The translations under genes were made by a program, and so were the position numbers. From an uncultured Actinomycetes bacterium (GTDB lineage: Bacteria; Actinomycetota; Actinomycetes; Nanopelagicales; Nanopelagicaceae), in NCBI GenBank assembly GCA_903907665.1, contig CAIVOW010000186.1, forward strand, positions 1 through 19,451: a stretch of DNA of 19,451 nucleotides. Reading direction: 5' to 3'. Shown here in pieces: positions 14,735-19,451 of this stretch. Positions within the stretch are counted from its first letter, which is position 1. Each line of letters starts with the position of its first letter. Under the pieces are notes generated by a model. It was not told the DNA's origin and searched no databases. It was given only the letters and a program-made list of their open reading frames with translations.

Positions 14735-16101
14735 CAAGCACCCACTAGTTTATGGACACTTGAAGCAAAGAGATCGCCTCTGTGTGAGTATGAGGTGAAC
14801 TGATCCATTGAAGCGCAGGCTGGTGCTAGAAGTACAGTTTCCCCAGTTTGCGCAGTATCTATTGCTTGCCTAATGACCGCATCCATGAGTTCATTAGGGC
14901 TGTCGTAATCGTTAATGATCGTTATCGAGACAGAAGGTGCAAACTTTTTTAGCGCTTCTGCAATCACATTGCGATCTCGCCCGATCAAAATTGCGCCTAC
15001 TAGTCTCGGGGCCACGCGTTTGACCAAAGTATCCATGTTGGCACCTTTAGCCAAACCTCCGGCAATCCATAAAACCTTTTCATGAGAGAGAATTGAGGCA
15101 ATTGCTGAATGTGGATTTGTGGCCTTTGAATCATTTACCCAAGAAATTCCATCTTTTTCCATCACAACTTCAATTCTGTGGTGATCAAGAACGAACGTTT
15201 GAAGCCCTGCTTTAATAGCTAGATAATCAATACCAATAGCACGCGCCAACCCCGCGGCTGCAAGAGCATTAGAAACATTGTGTGGAACCGTAGGCTTGAT
15301 ATCAGTTAATTCTGCGAGTGCTTCAGCTCGACTCTCATCTTTTACAAAGGCTCGATCAACCAAAATCTCCTCAACTAACCCTAATTCACCAACTGCGGGA
15401 GTCTGAAGTGAGTAAAAAACTTTCTTGCCATTCCAGCTAGTTGACCTGTTTACAACTTCTACATCTTCTGCATTAAGAATCGCAATCTGAGAAAATGATA
15501 GAAGTCTAATTTTTGAATTAGCATATTGGTCAAATGATCCATGCCAATCAATATGATCTTCTGCAATATTGAGAATTGCACATGCCTCAAATCTGGCTTC
15601 GTGGCTCCACTCGATTTGAAAAGAAGAAAGTTCAATTGCAAGAAAGTCGTATTGGTCGGTCCTCGTGAGAGATTCAATGACGGTCTCCCCCACATTGCCA
15701 CAAGCCGTACCGTGAATTCCTGCAGATTTAAAGATTGATGCAACCATCTGAACTGAAGTCGTCTTGCCATTAGTGCCAGTAAGCGCAATCCACTTTTGAG
15801 CTGGTGCTATGTCCTGCTTTATTCGCCATGCAAAATCTATCTCGCTAATCAACTCGGTACCCGAGCGACTGAGGGCTTCGATAATAGGATGAGACTTATT
15901 CCAGCCAGGAGAGATAATGGCTAGATCAATATTTTGCGCAGGAAAAGCTACTGTTGCGACTCCCTCGATCTCTTTTGAGCTTTCATCAAAAACCACTGGC
16001 TTAATTCCGTTACTAAGCAAAAATTTGGTTGTGGCAACACCCGTTACGCCAGCTCCGACTACTGCAACAGATTGTTGTTGAAGCTTTTCCAGGAATGACA
16101 T
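14734..16101 (-). CDS. murD: UDP-N-acetylmuramoyl-L-alanine--D-glutamate ligase
   Basis: Cytoplasmic ligase adding D-glutamate to UDP-MurNAc-L-Ala. Motifs, numbered from the chosen start: VAVVGAGVTG (12-21), the ATP loop GTNGKTT (109-115), NIAEDHIDWHGS in the middle domain, NDSKATNPHS and LLAPACASMDQFTSYSHRG in the C-terminal domain. I chose ATG at 16101, one base after the mraY stop, because it leaves the usual short lead before the UDP-binding fold and gives 455 residues. An in-frame ATG at 16125, within mraY, would add eight residues (MRNGSYLE). Neither has a clear ribosome binding site, so reinitiation after mraY is likely. Confidence 0.94.
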   Translation of the reverse strand: MSFLEKLQQQSVAVVGAGVTGVATTKFLLSNGIKPVVFDESSKEIEGVATVAFPAQNIDLAIISPGWNKSHPIIEALSRSGTELISEIDFAWRIKQDIAPAQKWIALTGTNGKTTSVQMVASIFKSAGIHGTACGNVGETVIESLTRTDQYDFLAIELSSFQIEWSHEARFEACAILNIAEDHIDWHGSFDQYANSKIRLLSFSQIAILNAEDVEVVNRSTSWNGKKVFYSLQTPAVGELGLVEEILVDRAFVKDESRAEALAELTDIKPTVPHNVSNALAAAGLARAIGIDYLAIKAGLQTFVLDHHRIEVVMEKDGISWVNDSKATNPHSAIASILSHEKVLWIAGGLAKGANMDTLVKRVAPRLVGAILIGRDRNVIAEALKKFAPSVSITIINDYDSPNELMDAVIRQAIDTAQTGETVLLAPACASMDQFTSYSHRGDLFASSVHKLVGA

Positions 16102-16102
16102 C

Positions 16103-17161
16103 TCAAGATACGACCCATTGCGCATAAAACAGACCCAGACCTGCAGCCACGCTCATACCAGCAATAATCCAAAATCTAATAACAATAGTTACTTCAGCCC
16201 AGCCGAGTAGTTCAAAATGATGATGAAGCGGCGCCATCCGAAATACACGTTTACCGCCAGAGATTTTGAAATAAAGCGTCTGGATAATTACCGACATCGT
16301 AATTATGACAAAAAGACCGCCAAGGGCAATAAGTAGTAATTCTGTGCGAAGTGTTATTGCAAGCCCTGCTATTGCTCCTCCGAGTGAAAGAGAACCTACA
16401 TCCCCCATGAAAATTTTAGCTGGCGATGTATTCCACCAAAGGAATCCAGCGCATGCCCCTGCAAAAGCGGCGGCAAGAACTGCAAGATCTAACGGATCTC
16501 TAACTTGGTAACACTTACCAACTGTTGCAAATACGCAGCTCTGGCGAAACTCCCATACACCAATCATGATAAATGCGAGGAAGGTCATAATGGAAGTTCC
16601 ACTTGCAAGACCGTCTAATCCATCGGTGAGGTTAACTCCGTTGCTGGTGCCAAGAATGAGTAATATAACCCAGATAACAACTAGCACTGCTCCTAATTTA
16701 AGCGATGTATCACTCACTGTTGAAAGATGAAGAGATATAGGAGTTAAGCCAAAACTATCTGAGAAATGAATGCCGGCATATCCAAAGAGTGCGGCAACTA
16801 TCGATTGCCCTATTAGTTTTTCCCGTGAGCGCAAACCAAGAGAGCGCTGCTTAACAATCTTAAGCCAATCATCGATAAAGCCAACTATTCCAAGTCCTAC
16901 AACTAAACCAATAACGAGCATTGCAGAGGTGCTAACGCGAACGCCATCGAGAAGGTGACTAACAAAATATCCAATTGTCGATGCCGCGATAAGTACCACT
17001 CCGCCAATTGTCGGAGTACCTCGCTTGGTGTGATGGCTTTGTGGGCCGTCATCTCTAATAACTTGCCCATAACCTCGCTTTTCGAGAAAGCGAATAAGCG
17101 CTGGAGTAAAGAGGAAACTTAAAAGCGTAGCTAGGGATCCGGCTACCAGGATTCCTTTCAC
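16103..17161 (-). CDS. mraY: Phospho-N-acetylmuramoyl-pentapeptide-transferase
   Basis: Integral membrane enzyme that links phospho-MurNAc-pentapeptide to undecaprenyl phosphate, giving lipid I. The 352-residue protein has about ten membrane segments. Family motifs: [18 protein letters not shown] (37-54), FIDDW (95-99) with Asp97 and Asp98, [10 protein letters not shown] (177-186), [12 protein letters not shown] (251-262) with Asp254, and [10 protein letters not shown] (312-321). The start is GTG at 17161, overlapping the murF stop as GTGA, and GGAAGGAGG a few bases upstream is one of the strongest ribosome binding sites in the window. A short cysteine-containing loop near 205-225 looks like the actinobacterial version. 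Confidence 0.97.
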   Translation of the reverse strand: MKGILVAGSLATLLSFLFTPALIRFLEKRGYGQVIRDDGPQSHHTKRGTPTIGGVVLIAASTIGYFVSHLLDGVRVSTSAMLVIGLVVGLGIVGFIDDWLKIVKQRSLGLRSREKLIGQSIVAALFGYAGIHFSDSFGLTPISLHLSTVSDTSLKLGAVLVVIWVILLILGTSNGVNLTDGLDGLASGTSIMTFLAFIMIGVWEFRQSCVFATVGKCYQVRDPLDLAVLAAAFAGACAGFLWWNTSPAKIFMGDVGSLSLGGAIAGLAITLRTELLLIALGGLFVIITMSVIIQTLYFKISGGKRVFRMAPLHHHFELLGWAEVTIVIRFWIIAGMSVAAGLGLFYAQWVVS

Positions 17162-18588
17162 TTTGTTCCTCCTTCCGGTTTGGCTAAATTACCTTCAGCA
17201 TTTGCTTTAACTTGTAAAGCAACGATTAATTTTTCTGCAAGCTCTTCAAGATGCTCCGCTCGAGATGCTTTCACAAGCACAACATCGCCTTGTGAAAAAT
17301 GTCGACTGATTGGGAGCGCCTCTTCCTGTGTTAAAAAATAGTGTGTTGTCATCTCATCACCGGCTTCGAAATCCAGATCTAGCCCCATAAGGTAAAGATC
17401 GGTTCCAACGGCAACGAAATGATCGATTCCAAGGTCAGAGGCGAGTCTGCCAATACGAAGATGATCTTCGGCTTCTGACTCGCCGAGTTCATGCATCTTG
17501 CCCAGAAAAGCCCACGAGAGTCCGCCTCGTTCTTGAGCCAAAAGAGCAAGAGTACGTAAGGCTGCCGATGCGCTATCGGGATTAGAGTTATATGCGTCAT
17601 TAACAATGACAATTCCACCGATCTCGTGAAGCTCCATTCGCCACTTACTCGCGTTATCGGCGGTCGAAAGCGCTGCTGCAATTGATTCAATCCCGATGCC
17701 TAATTCAGTAGCAACAGCGGCCGCAGCTAATGCATTTGAAATTTGATGAAGTCCAAGCAGGCGCAAACTAACTGGAGCGCGACCAGCTGGTGTGACAAGA
17801 TCAAAGTGAGCATGTCCCTCGCGAACTTCAATATCCGCAGCTCTCACAGTATTGCCTGCGCTTTCACCAAATGTGAGAGTTTTTAGTTGACGACCATCAG
17901 CCATATGTGGCGTGAATGCATCGTAAGTCCCAAGGATTGCAGTTCCGGATTCAGGAAGTGAATCGATGAGCTCGCGCTTGGTCTGTGCAATTGTTTCTAG
18001 GGAGCCGAATTCACCGAGGTGGGCACTTCCAACGACCAGCACAAGTCCAATAGTGGGTTGCGCAATTGAGCAGAGGTATGAGATATCCGTGGCGTGACGT
18101 GCACCCATTTCAATAATGCAATATTTAGTAGAATCAGAAGCAGATAAAATCGTGACCGGAACCCCGATTTCATTATTGAACGATCCACTTGGAGCAATAG
18201 ACTCTGCATGCGAGGAAAGAATATGCATCAGCAAATCTTTAGTTGTGGTCTTGCCTTGAGATCCTGTAAGACCAATAAAGACTGTATTTTCCATTTTTGA
18301 TCTTGCGTATTTTGCAAGTTCCGTTAAAGCTATCAAAGCGTCATCAACGATAATCGATGGCAAATCCATCGATCGCGTGCACAGGACAAACTGAGCTCCA
18401 GCAGCAACCGCCTCAGCACAAAAGTCGTTACCATCACGCCGCTCACCGGGTAGCGCTACGTAAAAAGTTCCAACACCAGATTTGCGAGAATCGACGACTG
18501 GAGTTGCGCTGGTGAGTGCAAGTGGATCCAGATTTTGAAGTGTGCCGTTGGTAACGCGTGCTATTTCCTCAAATGTGAGAGTGATCAT
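17158..18588 (-). CDS. murF: UDP-N-acetylmuramoyl-tripeptide--D-alanyl-D-alanine ligase
   Basis: Cytoplasmic ligase that completes the pentapeptide by adding D-Ala-D-Ala. The N-terminal UDP-binding region contains [18 protein letters not shown] (31-48). The ATP loop is [12 protein letters not shown] (106-117). [21 protein letters not shown] and DAYNSNPDS are family motifs in the middle and C-terminal domains. At 476 residues it is of normal length. ATG at 18588 overlaps the murE stop as ATGA; the stop overlaps the mraY start. The end of the gene (encoding EGGTK) doubles as the mraY ribosome binding site. Confidence 0.97.
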   Translation of the reverse strand: MITLTFEEIARVTNGTLQNLDPLALTSATPVVDSRKSGVGTFYVALPGERRDGNDFCAEAVAAGAQFVLCTRSMDLPSIIVDDALIALTELAKYARSKMENTVFIGLTGSQGKTTTKDLLMHILSSHAESIAPSGSFNNEIGVPVTILSASDSTKYCIIEMGARHATDISYLCSIAQPTIGLVLVVGSAHLGEFGSLETIAQTKRELIDSLPESGTAILGTYDAFTPHMADGRQLKTLTFGESAGNTVRAADIEVREGHAHFDLVTPAGRAPVSLRLLGLHQISNALAAAAVATELGIGIESIAAALSTADNASKWRMELHEIGGIVIVNDAYNSNPDSASAALRTLALLAQERGGLSWAFLGKMHELGESEAEDHLRIGRLASDLGIDHFVAVGTDLYLMGLDLDFEAGDEMTTHYFLTQEEALPISRHFSQGDVVLVKASRAEHLEELAEKLIVALQVKANAEGNLAKPEGGTK

Positions 18589-19451
18589 GTTAACCGCTCA
18601 ATAGCTCTTGCCAACTCAAGGCGATCATCGAATGGATATTTGATTCCTGAAATTTCTTGACCAATTTCGTGGCCCTTACCTAGAACGATGACGCAATCTC
18701 CGGGCTCAGCTTCTGCAACCGCAATAGCTATTGCTCCTCTGCGGTCGGGTTCCACGTGAGAACTCGTTCCAAGGTCGATGCCCGTAATCATATGTCGAAG
18801 AATATCTTCTGGGTTTTCGCTACGTGGATTATCCGATGTCATAACAGCAAAGTCGCACCCTTGCGTTAACGCCTTACCCATTAATGGTCTTTTTGAATTG
18901 TCTCGATCCCCACCACATCCGAGTACCCCAATTACACGCCCTGGAGTGATCTCTCGAACGGCTGCTAACACCTGCTCCACAGCATCAGGCGTATGTGCAT
19001 AATCAACAAATGCTAAGAATTTCTGGCCAATATCAACTCGCTCTAGTCGGCCTGCTGGGCCCTTTAGCCGCGACAAATCATTTCCTATTGCGAGCGGATC
19101 CACTCCACTATCTACGGCAAGAGCGATTGCCATAAGCGCATTATCTAAATTATAAGAACCTAAAAGAGGCAAAAACCCTTCGATCAGAATTCCACCGACT
19201 CCTCGGATAGAAACCTCATAGCCCTTGCTACTAATCTCATGTTTAACATAGTGCCAAGTGGCAGATCGCGAATCCCGTGAAACTGTTTGGACTGGAATTT
19301 GAGAAATTTCAAGAAGCTTCATGCCATAGGGATTATCTATATTTATGAAGCCTTGATCTGCAAATTCTGCGCTAAATAGCTCTGCCTTGGTAGCAAAATA
19401 GTTTTGCATGCTGCCGTGATAATCTAAATGATCTTGGGTCAGATTAGTGAA
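18585..19451 (-). CDS. murE: UDP-N-acetylmuramoyl-L-alanyl-D-glutamate--2,6-diaminopimelate ligase, C-terminal part (5' end outside the window)
   Basis: Adds the third residue of the peptidoglycan stem peptide. The frame is open to the right edge, so 288 codons of roughly 490-510 are present; the ATG at 19409 is internal. The fragment opens with FTNLTQDHLDYHGSM, a middle-domain motif of MurE. Then follow PAGRLERV, VDYAHTPDAVE, GCGGDRDNSKRPLMG and DNPRSENPEDI. DNPR (18822-18833) is the specificity motif of enzymes that take meso-diaminopimelate; lysine-adding MurE enzymes differ here. The N-terminal UDP-binding domain and ATP loop lie outside the window. The stop overlaps the murF ATG. The next genes upstream are expected to be ftsI, ftsL and rsmH. 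Confidence 0.96.
   Translation of the reverse strand, partial: FTNLTQDHLDYHGSMQNYFATKAELFSAEFADQGFINIDNPYGMKLLEISQIPVQTVSRDSRSATWHYVKHEISSKGYEVSIRGVGGILIEGFLPLLGSYNLDNALMAIALAVDSGVDPLAIGNDLSRLKGPAGRLERVDIGQKFLAFVDYAHTPDAVEQVLAAVREITPGRVIGVLGCGGDRDNSKRPLMGKALTQGCDFAVMTSDNPRSENPEDILRHMITGIDLGTSSHVEPDRRGAIAIAVAEAEPGDCVIVLGKGHEIGQEISGIKYPFDDRLELARAIERLT

Noticed and set aside
1..19451. Mobile elements, phage genes, tRNAs, defence systems
   Set aside because: All coding space is filled by recognisable core genes; no transposase, integrase, terminal repeats or tRNA-like cloverleaf were seen in the gaps.

Overview
This window is a core actinobacterial chromosome segment: most of a division and cell wall (dcw) cluster, followed by a block of housekeeping genes. 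The gene order murE-murF-mraY-murD-ftsW-murG-murC-ftsQ-ftsZ-pgeF-yggS-sepF-yggT, with no ftsA between ftsQ and ftsZ, is the actinobacterial pattern. So are the type 2 isoleucyl-tRNA synthetase, the DksA/TraR zinc-finger protein with a Lys/Ala-rich tail next to lspA and rluD, and a DnaE that closely resembles mycobacterial DnaE1. Base composition looks well below 50% G+C by eye, intergenic gaps are very short and many start codons sit inside the preceding gene. That fits a streamlined, low-GC planktonic actinobacterium, such as the freshwater acI/Nanopelagicales group. The taxonomic call is inference.

Layout, in transcription order on the minus strand from the right edge. murE (5' end outside the window), murF, mraY, murD, ftsW, murG, murC and ftsQ (19451 down to 10315) form one tightly packed unit with overlapping stop/start codons. 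After a gap of 187 bases, which holds a 9-base tandem repeat and probably the ftsZ promoter, come ftsZ, pgeF, yggS, sepF and yggT (10127 down to 6779). ileS (3574-6765) is the only plus-strand gene. It converges on yggT with 13 bases between stop codons and diverges from the DksA-like gene across 204 bases. The minus-strand series then resumes with dksA-like, lspA, rluD and the first 347 codons of dnaE, all overlapping.

How the genes work together. MurE and MurF complete the UDP-MurNAc-pentapeptide, and the DNPR motif in MurE predicts meso-diaminopimelate. MurC and MurD add the first two residues. MraY and MurG make lipid I and lipid II, and FtsW polymerises lipid II at the septum. FtsQ, FtsZ and SepF are divisome parts; FtsZ ends in a conserved tail that SepF is known to bind in this phylum. 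YggS, PgeF and YggT are the usual passengers. lspA, rluD, ileS, the DksA-like gene and dnaE serve lipoprotein processing, 23S rRNA modification, translation, transcription control and replication.

I found no RNA genes, mobile elements, CRISPR arrays, defence systems or unexplained gene clusters. The points of interest are fine-scale: the orientation of ileS and the absence of divIVA at its usual place, a swapped GXHH signature in IleRS, 9-base tandem repeats recurring at four loci, the row of in-frame TAG stops ending ftsQ, and two perfect palindromes upstream of ileS.
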